From the NCBI RefSeq assembly GCF_000328475.2, contig NC_026498.1, forward strand, positions 1 through 64,000: a stretch of DNA of 64,000 nucleotides, read 5' to 3'. Shown one piece after another: positions 43,494-54,468 of the stretch (positions are counted from its first letter, which is position 1; each line of letters starts with the position of its first letter). The notes under the pieces were generated by a model that saw nothing but the letters and a program-made list of their open reading frames with translations, did no database searches and was not told where the DNA came from. This DNA comes from Mycosarcoma maydis. Lineage: Eukaryota > Basidiomycota > Ustilaginomycetes > Ustilaginales. The position numbers and the translations under genes were made by a program.

Positions 43494-45371
43494 ATGGCTG
43501 AAGCTGGTCCATCTAGCGCCACGATGGTGAGCGCCCCGTTTCACCACATTGCCGCAGCCCATCGCTCGAACCTGTCAGTTTTCCTATCGGCCAACTCCGT
43601 TCAACTCGTCCACGGCCAGTCCGACGGTAGTTTCAAGACGTATGCCATGCCTACGACAGTGTTTGTGCCACAGCCCACCCTTCCCGACCAGTCAGATGCA
43701 GCGCGATACGCTGACAATCCGCATATTAGTTTCGCTCGTCTCGCCAGCTTCTCGCATTCGGATCGATTCCTTGCCCTCACTGGAGACGACAAGGTACTGC
43801 GGGTATGGAAGCTTGAACGCACAGCCGACAATCGCATCACGGGCTTTGAATTCGGAAAGGAGATCGTGATCAAGCTTCTGCCCAAGCGAGCCGCTGTGCT
43901 GCACTGGATGCCGCCCAGCGCGTCGACACCCATCGGATCCGAAGAGCTCATCTGCATCGATCGATTTGGAGACGTCCGTAGCTTCATGGTCAACGAGAAC
44001 GACATTCGAACACTGCCATCTGCTATCAGACCGGAAGGGACCGAGGCTGACGAGCAGGATGAGATGGATTCGCCAACTGACGCTGCCATGCACATTCTTT
44101 TGGGCCACGTCAGCATGGTTACCAGTCTTGCCTTCATTCCAGCAGCAAAGCCGACAGCACCTCCTGCATTCATCATCACTGGCGATCGCGACGAACACAT
44201 TCGTATTTCTCGTTGGGGCTCAAAGCGGATGGCATATGTCATCGACCGCTTCTTGCAGGGCTCAGAAGCATTTGTCGGGGCTCTCGCCGTCATTTCCGAT
44301 ACCGATGAAAAGCTGCGTCTTGTCAGCTCTGAGGGTGGTCGAGCATTGCGAGTCTGGGCCTTGCCTCAGCCCGGTTCCGCCTCTGCAGCTGACACGTCAT
44401 CTGACAACGCATGCCTCTCGATCAACGAGCTCAGCTCGGCCTTGGCGCCTCACGTTCTTGCTCGTGACCGCGAAGAACGAAAACGAGAATCCAAAGCGTT
44501 GCAAGCTTCGAGCAAACGCAACAAGGCCGCCAAGCGCAAGCAGACCGGGGACGGTCAAGCACCCGAGCAGGTCGAGTCGAAACCGCTGGCAGCGCAATAC
44601 TCGAAAGACAGCAGACCCACCATTGTCATCTCTGATCTTCTTCCGTACCAAGACGCCGAGTCGAGACAATGGCTCTTGATCGTTGTGGAAGGAGCCACCG
44701 CTTTCTTTTCTGTGCCTGTCGACGTCTTGGTGGCACCTTTGCCCTCCGAAGAAAAGGTACGCGATATTTCGGACCAGATCCGTGTAACTCGTGCTTCGGT
44801 TCCCATCTTGCATCTCACTCTGGCTCCGCAGTACGACACTGGCGCCGCCGCTACCGTCCTTGCCACGTTTGACACGCGACCCGAGTTCCGTTCGCAAGAG
44901 TCGACCGGCGAGAACGAGGTTGAAGTTGGTGTCTTCACCTTGAATGCGTCGGCCGAGTTCGAGAGACAGCTCAAGCCGACGATCGTCGAAGCCCTTCTGC
45001 CGGCGACCCAGCCAAGCACAACCGAAGAAGAGCCATCCGCACGCGAGCTCTTGGATCCATCGATCGTCGAGCATCTCAGTTTGTACCCGGCCCTCACCAC
45101 CTGGCCCAAGATCGAGGTGCCTTCGTCGGCCGAGATCATCGCAACCCGATCGTCACGCAAGGGACGTTTCAACCATCCACTCGACACTTCATTAATTGGG
45201 ATTGCTCAAGTCGATCAAACAAAACCATCCATCGCGTCTTCCAATCCAGACGCCGATGATGAGCAGCGCCGTAAGCTAGTCAAAACCATGCAAGGTGGGA
45301 AACGCGAACGTGGTCGCGAGCGAAATCGCGAGGCCATCCGTCTTGCCCAAGAACAGGCCGCCTCGCAGTGA
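43494..45371 (+). CDS. TRM82: tRNA (guanine-N7) methyltransferase non-catalytic subunit, Trm82/WDR4-like
   Basis: 625 aa from the first ATG at 43494 (MAEAGPSSATMVS). Trm82 is a WD40 protein that stabilises the Trm8 methyltransferase making m7G46 in tRNA. WD-type repeats are visible: SHSDRFLALTGDDKVLRVWKL, LGHVSMVTSLAFI, PAFIITGDRDEHIRISRWG and LRLVSSEGGRALRVWAL. The combination GDRDEHIR-SRW-----YVIDRFLQGSEAFV is characteristic of Trm82. A basic, Lys-rich segment (REERKRESKALQASSKRNKA) after the propeller repeats and an Arg-rich C-terminus (GGKRERGRERNRE) suit RNA binding. Single exon. It is longer than yeast Trm82 because of linker insertions. Confidence 0.88.
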   Translation: MAEAGPSSATMVSAPFHHIAAAHRSNLSVFLSANSVQLVHGQSDGSFKTYAMPTTVFVPQPTLPDQSDAARYADNPHISFARLASFSHSDRFLALTGDDKVLRVWKLERTADNRITGFEFGKEIVIKLLPKRAAVLHWMPPSASTPIGSEELICIDRFGDVRSFMVNENDIRTLPSAIRPEGTEADEQDEMDSPTDAAMHILLGHVSMVTSLAFIPAAKPTAPPAFIITGDRDEHIRISRWGSKRMAYVIDRFLQGSEAFVGALAVISDTDEKLRLVSSEGGRALRVWALPQPGSASAADTSSDNACLSINELSSALAPHVLARDREERKRESKALQASSKRNKAAKRKQTGDGQAPEQVESKPLAAQYSKDSRPTIVISDLLPYQDAESRQWLLIVVEGATAFFSVPVDVLVAPLPSEEKVRDISDQIRVTRASVPILHLTLAPQYDTGAAATVLATFDTRPEFRSQESTGENEVEVGVFTLNASAEFERQLKPTIVEALLPATQPSTTEEEPSARELLDPSIVEHLSLYPALTTWPKIEVPSSAEIIATRSSRKGRFNHPLDTSLIGIAQVDQTKPSIASSNPDADDEQRRKLVKTMQGGKRERGRERNREAIRLAQEQAASQ

Positions 45372-45539
45372 TGCGTTACTGGCAGCAATAATCACTCAAT
45401 TTCACACACACGTGGCAATTTTACACAGATGTGTGACGCATCGTGCATTCGCGATTCTCTCTCTCTCTCTCGGACTGATTAGAAAGAATAGATGATTTAC
45501 AATCGTGAATAGATTCGAGAGCTGTAGGCAGGCTCGCGT
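45372..45539. other. short convergent intergenic region with CT repeat
   Basis: 168 bp between two convergent genes. It contains a CT dinucleotide run at 45457-45471 and one heptamer-like site near 45504 (AATCGTGAAT). Confidence 0.7.
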
Positions 45540-46877
45540 CTAGGCCGAAGCAGTAGTGTTGGCGCGGTTCGAGCTGAAAGAAGTAGCGTTCGAGTTCAGC
45601 GATGAGATGCCATCGGTAAGCGCGGCGATCAGATCTGCCGTCTTGCCTGTGGGAGCATCGTAGTCGACCGAGTAGATCGAAGCGGAAGCCTGGCATTTTC
45701 CGTTGGAGATTACATCGGTTTCGCCGGGAAGCGAGCAATTGCCGGCGATGCAAGCGTTCACACCGTCACTCACGTAGTTGGCATACGTGGGCAGACCGGT
45801 AGTGGCGTTTACCACGAAACGATCGACAATAGCCTTGCCTGTCAGACGCGTGTGGACCCAGGTGAGGTCAGTGCAGTTGCCGGTAGGAACAATCTTGGGG
45901 TAGTTGACTGTCAAACCGATGCCGAGCGGCAAGATGCGCGCGCTCGAGTTCGAGCTCTTGGCCTCGTCCGAAACGGTAGTGACAAAGTTGGCCGAGTAGG
46001 TGGCGATTTTGATCGATTCATCGTTGGGGTCCGAAAGGTTGAGCGAAGTGTATTGGCGGATGTCAGTCGAGGCACTAATAGCAATGGACGGAACGCCGCG
46101 CTCGACAGCAAAGTACGAAGCACCAATCGTTCCGGAAAGCGTGTACAAGAATGGTCCGAGATTAGTGCCCTCGTTGGGCCCACTGACAACCAGATCGACA
46201 CCGGCAGTCGAGTCGTTCCGGCTGGTAGCGTTAAAAAAGTACTGCGCATCGTGATCCAGAGCCCAGCCAGAGCAAGCGGCTGGAGTGCCGTTGAAGTATC
46301 GCAGACCAGGGTCGCTCACGTTGAGGCCGGCAAAGGGAGAGCCGACTGGGACGAAGCCGCCACGGCCTTCCGAGGTAATGTTGAGCTCGGTTGGCAGAAC
46401 AACGGTGCCACCCTTACCCGACTGGTTGTGCGAGGGAGATACCATGAGCACGCGGTGACCAGCTCTGCGAAGCGCATAGTACAGAGCGCGAACATTGGCG
46501 GATGCCCAGCTGTCATCGTTGGTCAGCACAATGTTGAGTGGGATCTTGGACTTTTGCACGCCGTCAAAGCCAGTAGCACCAACGCCGTAGACGGAGCTAT
46601 CATCAGCAGAGGCAGTGCTGTTGTAGGAGAGACTAGAATTGTAGCTGTTGATGATGGTCCCGCTGGGAACGACTGGAGGAGGAGGAGGAGGAGAAGTGGC
46701 CGAGCTCGAGGTCGAGGTCGAGGCCGAGGCCGATGAAGCAGCGCTCAACGACGACGTTGAGGTAGCCGAAGCCGAGTTGGAAGTACTCGAGGAAGCAAGC
46801 TGTCGCAAGTCGAGAGGCTTCGACGACACGCTGACGGATGAAACAAGAGCCGCGGTAAGCACGGAGAAGAACTTCAT
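45540..46877 (-). CDS. secreted SurE-like acid phosphatase / 5'-nucleotidase
   Basis: 445 aa from the ATG at 46877, which begins a signal peptide (MKFFSVLTAALVSSVSVSS); the frame is open further upstream without a better start. A Ser/Thr/Ala low-complexity stretch and a proline run (PPPPPP) occupy about residues 28-75. The SurE domain follows: NIVLTNDDSWASANVRALYY with the metal-binding NDD, then RRAGHRVLMVSPSHNQSGKG, and VVSGPNEGTNLG. Several N-glycosylation sites fit secretion. The family hydrolyses phosphomonoesters, and similar proteins in other fungi have been described as acid phosphatases; the substrate here is not known. A TATA-like element lies about 66 bp upstream. Confidence 0.87.
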   Translation of the reverse strand: MKFFSVLTAALVSSVSVSSKPLDLRQLASSSTSNSASATSTSSLSAASSASASTSTSSSATSPPPPPPVVPSGTIINSYNSSLSYNSTASADDSSVYGVGATGFDGVQKSKIPLNIVLTNDDSWASANVRALYYALRRAGHRVLMVSPSHNQSGKGGTVVLPTELNITSEGRGGFVPVGSPFAGLNVSDPGLRYFNGTPAACSGWALDHDAQYFFNATSRNDSTAGVDLVVSGPNEGTNLGPFLYTLSGTIGASYFAVERGVPSIAISASTDIRQYTSLNLSDPNDESIKIATYSANFVTTVSDEAKSSNSSARILPLGIGLTVNYPKIVPTGNCTDLTWVHTRLTGKAIVDRFVVNATTGLPTYANYVSDGVNACIAGNCSLPGETDVISNGKCQASASIYSVDYDAPTGKTADLIAALTDGISSLNSNATSFSSNRANTTASA

Positions 46878-48405
46878 CTTTGCTAGGTAAAGGACTAGGA
46901 TTCTGATCAAGACAACGACTTGAGGATACTAAGCCCCAAGAATATATACCATTTCTGTGACGGCCATTCAGCGTGATCGCACTGTTGTGGTTCCGCGTCT
47001 TATTTAGCTTGATGGCAGTGGTTGGAGTTACACGGACCGTCATCCAGTAGTAGGTGCACTAGCGTGAATGGACCAGGCGGCAACTCGGAAGCAGAATCGC
47101 CTCGCGAAAGGACCCATACCGTGTAATCAGAAAGCGGAAAAAAGCAATCACGAATCACGGATGGTTTCAAACATCGTGGCACGTTCTCAACCTCGCTTAG
47201 CAGCGACGAGCAACCGAGTGAATAGAGTGGTTATCCGGACAAGAGAAAGTACCGCTGTTTCCAATTCCTTGATGGCGGTTGCGGGGCGGCCTGCTGATCT
47301 GAGTCAAAAGTTTCCGAAGACTCTGTCTGCTTCGAAATTGAACTCGGCATTCGTCATTAAGTTAGACGGCATATGGTAGTTGGCGGTGTGGGACATCTCG
47401 TAAAACACCTTGACTTGTGAATTTAGAAGCCTGGTGAAATGACGTGTGCTTACAGCAGCCGTAACTTACTGTACTCATGACTGGATCTAAAGTTTATACA
47501 GTATACTCACTGTAACTAATATGAGGGTCATGAAGCGCTTCAACTTACCCTCAGCAATATGCACGATTTCGAATTCGCATACACGACGTTGCTCAGGATA
47601 GTCACGAGTGAAGGTACGACATTTGAGGCCCATTCGTGATTTGAAGCACCCGACGGAGCTTTTCAAGGTAAGTTACATTCTGATTCGTGATTGAGCCTGC
47701 GGCTCGCTCCTATCCACTACCGCCCGTATTCTCGCCATTCGTGATTGTGATTTCTCCTCGCGGTTCTGATTTGTGCAACAATCACGAAACGTGTGCGGGA
47801 ACCTACACATCTGTGTCCTATTTTAAGGACCTTTGCGGTTGCACGCATGCGAATCACGAATGAATCTTCAACCATGTTGATGTAGTGCAATCGATCCTTA
47901 CTTATTGAGTCAGGTTGGCGTGGCAAAAGCTCGTGCGTCGAATGTCCGGTATTCACGATTGCTTGTCTGCTGAGCTCTCTCTGATATACTTTTCCAGTAA
48001 ACGTACACGTTCCTCTCTTGATGCTGTATTCTTATAGATCCGACAATCGCCGATATCGCTTAGACATGTGCTAAGGGGCGTGTGCTACAAGTGACCGCCT
48101 GTACGTCTGCTACTTTTCGGCATCCCTCTGCCCTCTCCTGCACTCACGACTGCAGCGACCATCGCATCGGCCACTTGACATATCATCGCCGCCTGCCGCC
48201 TGTGTCTGTCACCGATGCCGTCTTTTGAGCGCTCAAATTTGGCTGTCTGCTGGACCCAAGCATCAACACACGCTGGCAAGATAAGAATGCGCGGGGCCTA
48301 CCACGTCGCCAGGGCGCACTCTGTCGTTGTCAGAAAGAAGGGACATTGCATTGCAGGCGACCCCATTGGCGCAGCCGGGATCGCAAAGAGAATGTAAAAG
48401 TAGGA
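46878..48405. other. intergenic region rich in heptamer sites
   Basis: No gene is recognised. A TATA-like element for the SurE gene is at 46943-46948. Heptamer-family sites occur at 47146-47159, 47600-47609, about 47631, about 47680, about 47738, about 47851, 47951-47960 and 48142-48151, making this one of the denser stretches. Confidence 0.55.
46943..46948 (-). promoter_or_regulatory. TATA box of SurE-like gene
   Basis: TATATA (GGTATATATT on the coding strand), about 66 bp upstream of the start codon at 46877. The spacing is suitable for a core promoter. Confidence 0.5.
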
Positions 48406-50726
48406 TTAAAATTCACCCTGTGTAGACATGAAAAGAGGTGACTAGGTCAGCGAGAGTCGACTTCGGTGCAGCTATGGATCATGTCGATGACGATCGAAAC
48501 ACTTACAAAGTAGGACTGTTTCTTGACGCGGTACTGTTTTTGCAAAGGAGGATACTGTTCCGTGGTCAGAACAGGTGGATTCGTCATTGGGATGGCCAGT
48601 CGGAAATGGGGAGGAATAACTCAGAGGAAAACACTCACCTTGTATGGCGCACCCTTTCGCATACGGTCGCTATCGTCCTTGGGGTACGCGAAGCCCTTTT
48701 CGCCCTGGCCGTAAGAGGGTCGTCGAGCAGCTTCCAGCTTGGCAGCCGCGAGACGCTGACGTCGTCCTTCTTCAGTCTCACCGGGTACTCGGTCAGCAAC
48801 GCCGTGAGGCAGACGCTCCTCGTGCGGCTTGTCGGCAGCAGCGGCCTTGGTCGACTTGTTTTCGGTCGCATGCGGATGAGCAGGACGACCGGCGTTGTCA
48901 ACCTCGACATCTTGGAACACCATCTGCTTCTCCTTGACAATGTGCTTGCCGGAGGGCGTTCGGAAGATGTGTTGTGACGCCTCTGCTTCGTGTACGGCAT
49001 TGCCGAGCTGTGCCTCATCGTGCTGCTGCTGTGCCTTTTTCTTCTCCTCGTCCGTCAGCTGCTGTTCGTAAGACGACACGTACTTTTCACCCCGTGCAGC
49101 AGCCTCCTTCTTGAGTCGCTCCTCTTGCTCGATTGAAGGCAGGCCTTCAGCCTTGCGTTCGCGCTGCTCTTCCTCCTTTTCAATCTCCTCGTGGTGAGAG
49201 AAATGCTCGATATCCTCCTTGTGGTTGTACGCCTCGACGGTTTGGGTTTCGGGTGTGTTGTGGTAGAGCTCCTCGTGATGGACAAAGAACTCGGACTCCT
49301 CATCGTAGTGGTGACCAAGACTGCCGATCTTGAATTCCGGAAAGAGTGGCAATCCATTGGGACCGGCATCGATAAATTCTTTCCTGGTGATGAGGTCGTC
49401 ACCGTTGGTGTCCATGGCAAGAAGCACGGCACGAACAATCTTGTCTGCCTTCTGGTCGTGCACCTCATGGTTGGCAGAGTGTTTCTTGGACTCGGAATGG
49501 TGGACGCCATAGATGGCCTCGATCTCGGAGCGATCCAACACACCGTTGCGGTCGAGGTCGTGGAGCGCAAATGCGCTGCCGAGGTTGAAAGCATTGATGT
49601 GGTGCTCGGTGCGCATGTGTCTCTGGATGTAGCTCTCGTGCTCGATGTCGGTCGGCTTGAAACCGGCGATCTCTGCCGGCTCGTTGGAGATGGCGCCATG
49701 TTCGTGAGCAGTGACACCCTTCAGCGAAAGAGTCGAGAGCAGCACGAGGCCGAGGACGAGCCAAGAGACACTCATCTGCTTTGCGCCGGTGGAGGGAAGA
49801 GGAGCCGAGGTGCCCGTGTGACCGCCCTGCTTCTTCTTTTCGGCGATGCGCTTGGCCTCTTCGTGCACGTCGGCGACAGTCTTGGAAGTTTTGGAGTAGA
49901 AATCGTGAATCTTAGGGTGGTTGGTAAAGGCGTTGTAGTAGTCGCTCAGCTTGGTCCAGACGAGATCGGTCTTAGCCTTGACTTCGGGCTTGTGCAGCAC
50001 GGCTTGTGCTCGTTGCTGGATGTTACGAGTGAAAGAAGGGTCGTACTTGTCGGCAGCGGTAGTAGACGACGTGAGTTCGGGGACTGTGGTGGTGGTCTTG
50101 GGACCTTGAACGCCAGCGTCGTCACCGGGGACGGGCACAGCGGCAGCTTGCTTCTCAGTAGCAGACGAAAGGGCAGCAGGACCGCTGGGAGTGTGCTCGG
50201 TCATGGTAGTGGTGGCAGTCGAGGCCGAAGGGGCGGCCTTTTCGAGCTGCTTGCCAAGAGAACGGTCGAGCTGCGAGAGGTATCTTCTGAACTTGGTGGA
50301 GAGGCCGTGCTTGCTGTCGAGCTCGATGGCACGCTTCGTAATCTCGTCCGAGATTGTATAGCCATGAGCGAGGTACTCGGCAACGATGGCGGTCTTGGGT
50401 TTGTCCTCTTGTTCGACGGGCTGTGCATCGTCGTGGTAGGTGCTGGCGGCAGCCGCTGGAGTAGAGGCAGCAGCAGAAGCGTCTCCAGCCAGCGACACAG
50501 AGAGGTAAGCGCCATCGAGCGAGCTTCCATGAAGCATCACGGCGGTGCTAGCGGCACTGGGCTTAGAGAACTCGATGAGAGCCTTTTGGTGAGTGGCATC
50601 ATCATCGGACAGCTCGAGCTTTGTAATGGAGCCACAGAAGCTGAAAAAGTCGTCAATCTGCTTCTTGGCGGTAGACCTACTGATGCCAGATACGACGACC
50701 GTCGATGCGGGAGCGTGCGATGCCAT
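48406..50726 (-). CDS. Vip1-like RRM protein fused in frame to Ssp120-like EF-hand protein (3 exons)
   Basis: One open frame encodes two unlike proteins. Residues 1-317: an RRM (RNP2 VVVSGI, RNP1 QKALIEF, about 8-80), then a helical region with SDEITKRAIELDSKHGL and FTRNIQQRAQAVLHK, as in fungal Vip1. At Met318 (ATG at 49775) a signal peptide starts (SWLVLGLVLLSTLSLKGVTA). It is followed by an Ssp120/nucleobindin-like region with two EF-hands, DLDRNGVLDRSE and DTNGDDLITRKE, and long charged coiled coil. No stop codon separates the halves. The main exon (50726-48639) ends at a GTGAGT donor. Exons 48554-48507 and 48417-48406 give the end YPPLQKQYRVKKQSYFGEF; the introns are 84 and 89 nt. The total is about 715 aa. 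Either a true fusion or two overlapping transcription units; the RRM half has no stop of its own. Confidence 0.8.
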
Positions 50727-51025
50727 GATGAGCTGCTGGAAGAATGAGATCGGTGTGCAAGTGCAGTTGTAGTGCAGAGCAAGACAGTGCTAGGAATACG
50801 AAAGGCAGAGGGAGGGGTGAAGGTAGAACAAGACCAGCTTGCACCGCTTCTGGATCGAATGAACTGGCTCAGAAAAGCGTAAAAGAGGGTGGTGGTAATG
50901 CAACAGCGAATGCGGATACGGATGCGAGGTTGCAGTGGGGACACAGGAGTGATGAGGAGGAACAGGAGTGGGTTGTAGAGTTACAGGCGTGCAGAGTGCA
51001 GGGGCCCTGTGCGTGCGTACTTGCC

Positions 51026-51042
51026 ATTCGTGATTCGTGATT
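51026..51042. repeat. heptamer array, X=A, 2.4 copies (reverse orientation)
   Basis: ATTCGTGATTCGTGATT, the complement of (AATCACG)2.4, about 300 bp upstream of the RRM/EF-hand gene start. Another single site is at 51175-51184. Confidence 0.85.
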
Positions 51043-51255
51043 GTCCAGCGTGAACTTGGCAGAAGCTGTAAGCACGAAGCAACTAACTCGGACTCGCGAT
51101 GCTTCATTCTTGATAGTTAACTTAGCGCTGAGGCGTTACTTTGCCTGAACTCCCGACTCCGCGCGCTTTTTGTGATTCGTGATTTGTGTCGGTCACGGAC
51201 TGATGAGCCATGTCAGAACGCGCGCCATGCCAGAGCTGCTCGTGCGAGTGAACCT

Positions 51256-51288
51256 AATCACGAATCACGAATCACGAATCACGAATCG
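51256..51288. repeat. heptamer array (AATCACG)4 plus partial
   Basis: Four exact AATCACG units (51256-51283) followed by AATCG. It is the longest forward array of the family in this window. Confidence 0.92.
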
Positions 51289-52667
51289 ACGCTCTGTGCT
51301 CCACGCACTTTTTGGTTTGCCAACCATGTGAGATTTACCTGGCCAACAAAACAGAAATCAAAGAAGCACAAAGCGTGAAGCCTGAAGCGTCACCGTGTGA
51401 AAAAAAATCCCCTTGACCACGAATCTGATAACTCTTTTTTTTTCTTTTTTCTGTACGATTCAACACCTTTGAATTCCGTCACATGCGCCATGCGTCGTGC
51501 GTATTCAGGATATTATTAAACCAAGGACCAATCACGAAACACAAATTCATTTCAAGATCCATGGTTCGTGACTGTGAAGGGGAGATGGATCGTCTTTCGG
51601 AAAAACTCAATGCCCCCTATGAGGCAGGTTCCGACGCGCTGTTTGTCCTCCATCTTCAATCACGACCGAGTCACGAGTGGGAATGAGGCTTTGCGCTAAG
51701 GAAATATCCGCTCAGCATTCACGAGTTGACGCGCTCGGTCGTATGTGCAAGTGGGTGAGTTTGTGCTGCTCCCCCTGCCTGCAACACTGCAGCTGATCAG
51801 ATGTTGCTTTGGTTGACAATCGTAAAAGCATTCTGTCCGACCGGCAGCAGTTGGTCATCCCCAGGCTGGTAATTGGTCTTTTAAGGTCGTCCATAAACCG
51901 ATGAATCTTCTCGGTCAAACACGTGAAGAATGAATTCACCAACGCCAGAATCTGTCATTCACCGATTTCGGACATATGGACTAAGTTAGCTGGTATGGAA
52001 ATTTACTCAATTGACCGTTCGGACTCCGTTAATGTGAGAGCAGTTTCCAAGGCGTATGACCTGAGTTTGATCACAGCCAAGCCACCTGATCTAGAGGGGC
52101 ACTCGACGATGTTGAAAAGCTGTCAGATTGAGCCACACGCCAAGGGTATGTTCCTGAGACTTGCAGATTACAAGCCAAGTCCGATTGGTTGTCTAGACCT
52201 CCTCCTTTTGGTACAGCGGTTAAGCCTCGACACTGAGCGGCTTTGCTTGGTCCGTGCATGTGGACCGTTCATGTGCACCGGGCACGCATGAAGAGCATTT
52301 GGCCAAACCATCAGGTTATCCGCCACTTGTCGTTGTAGATCGACGTTTGACGTCGATGGGTTGGTATCAATCACTCGTCCCAGCACCAACTGAGACGGAG
52401 TCCAAAATGCGGAAAAGATTGAAACGACTTGACTGATCTGGTGGGAGCGCACACTTTGGCGGCTGATCATGATACACAAAGTAAACGCAGCAGACTCGCA
52501 ACATGCTGAGATGGTGTCAAAATATCGTCGGAACTCCACGCAGTACGGTCAGTTCTATAGCCTCGTGCTCGATATCGTCTGGGGCGAACAGTTGTTACTC
52601 GCCGATGTCCAACCAATCAATTCACGGTTCGATGAATAATAGAAGAAAGAGAGAGAGAGAATTGGGA

Positions 52668-52695
52668 CGTGAATCGTGAATCGTGAATCGTGAAT
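52668..52695. repeat. heptamer array (CGTGAAT)4
   Basis: Four exact CGTGAAT units, the complement of ATTCACG (X=T class). A GA-rich run lies immediately before it. Confidence 0.92.
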
Positions 52696-52889
52696 CGCCA
52701 ATCGTGCCAAAACGATATAATAAAACGATAAAATGATTCAACAAGTCCCTATTGAAATCGTCTGCGATCCAAGAAGGCGAGTCGGCATTTCTCCCATGTG
52801 TCTCTAGCCGAGCGCGCCTCTAGCCGAGATCTTTGGTTCTATGCAGCTCTACAGTCATGAGTGACGAAAGTCTTTTTATTAATACTTGC

Positions 52890-52972
52890 AATCGTGAATT
52901 GTGAATCAATCACGAATCTGAATCGTGAATAAGAAGCATTCACGATTCGAAGCATTCACGATTCGTGAATTT
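52890..52972. repeat. compound nest of heptamer sites in both orientations
   Basis: Within about 80 bp the core occurs repeatedly in both orientations. ATTCACGATTCGTGAAT at 52944-52960 is a perfect inverted repeat (ATTCACGA-T-TCGTGAAT). Two AAGCATTCACGATTCG copies lie next to each other (52934-52963). Further copies are at 53192-53208 (AATCACGAATCACGAAT). Confidence 0.88.
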
Positions 52973-54448
52973 GGGCGAGGGTTAACTGCGAATCACAACG
53001 CATTTTTTATATTGTCAACGATGGCCTCTAGGTGTGACTTGAAGTCCTGCCACTCGGCAGTAGCCCCTGTATTGTCAAGCGATGGCGATCGATCGCCGAG
53101 TCTAGCACGTTTCGCTGTGCTGTGTACACTTTGAGGGATCGATTGGATGTTACACCACAACGTCGTCGCGTCGATCCTAAAACACATGTGCAATCACGAA
53201 TCACGAATCATGAATCGGAGCGGAAGTCACGAAAGCGGAGCTTGGTCTCAAGGCAAAAGTTCTAGACAAATCCATAGACTCCGGGTTGGCTTGGTTTCTC
53301 GTTTTATCCGAGCGCTGATCGGCCGATACATGATTGCTACATGTCGAAGGCGAATGGGTGAGCCGAAATCCTGGTTTCTCTCTTGCCATCTAGCCATCGA
53401 CGATTGTTGGTAGTGATCGTTGATGCCTCTGTGGTAGCCTGTGCGATAAAGTGCACCATGCAAGGTGAGTGATCGCGAAATACCAAACAAATCTAGAGCG
53501 CTTGTACAGCAACTATGAATTCGGACTCTGAAACATATAACTTAGCCCTGCTCCGTGTAACTAGTAGCGGAGCTTTAACCAAATCACGAATGGCTATTCG
53601 CAAGTTCTGATTCACTCAGCTCAAGCTAGCCAAAAGCGCACATATGTATGGTGCCATCTGGTCTCGGCGATCCCAACAAGCAATCTTGTAATCAAGTTCG
53701 GTCCAAGCTGCTTCTGAATAGCTTTTCTCGGCAGACTCCTTACAGCCAACATATCGACAGGGCGAAATGGAAGGGTTACTGCTGAGTCATTCCCTCGCAA
53801 TTCCGCTTGTGCTTTCCAGATTGTAACCGCAAAGAGCTGTGATTTGCCACCTGCCAGCGAGCGCATTAACGGGTCACATGTGGCTGCAGTTGCTCACACG
53901 CCGCTGCTACCTATCTGCTCACATAGATGACCTTGCACGTCCTCTCTGAACGCAAAGGGAATGTACACTTTTCATCAGGCTTTATCCGCGGGCAAGCTGT
54001 AGAGTACAAAGAGGTGGCAGCTGCCTAGGCGCCTTTGTGCCTTGGTGTCTCGATGCATTGTCAAGCTTACGAACATACTTCTCCGTACTCCAGTGTTTGT
54101 GTATTTGTGCTTTGTGAACTTCATGCGATCTGAGTGCCCCAAAACGCTCGCCATCGCGTGGTGGTCGAGGCGCTTTCTTCGTGCTTCGCCAAGCGATCAT
54201 CTTGGCGCTCATTGTCAAAGCAATAGTACCCTATTGTTCAACTAGCCAGCCGTCACACGCCCAGACCAGCGGAAACCGCATCGCTGCCAAGAACAACAAC
54301 GTGCCTGTTGGATGCGTTAGCGCATTGCACTAACGTTAGCTCCTGAGCTTATACACAAAACGGAATTCTGCTGAACGAAAATAGAAACAGAAAGCAACCA
54401 CCAAAGAAGAAAAGGTCACACAGACAGAGGCGAAAGAAACGAAACGAG

Positions 54449-54468
54449 AAAAAAAAAAAAAAAAAAAA
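54449..54468. repeat. poly(A) run of 20
   Basis: Twenty consecutive A residues in non-coding DNA, preceded by purine-rich sequence. There is no adjacent retroelement-like open frame or obvious target-site duplication. Confidence 0.9.

Noticed and set aside
49191..50747. 518-codon open frame antisense to the RRM/EF-hand gene
   Set aside because: It mirrors the strong codon bias of the real gene on the other strand; its translation is low-complexity and has no domain.
51256..51288. Heptamer array considered as a CRISPR or telomere-like repeat
   Set aside because: There are no unique spacers, so it is not a CRISPR array, and the unit differs from TTAGGG-type telomeric repeats.
51712..52539. 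Possible transposon remnant suggested by short frames on the minus strand
   Set aside because: I could not identify any integrase, reverse transcriptase or transposase motif, terminal repeat or target-site duplication.
54449..54468. Poly(A) run as evidence of a retroposed gene
   Set aside because: No processed coding sequence precedes it and no flanking duplication was seen.
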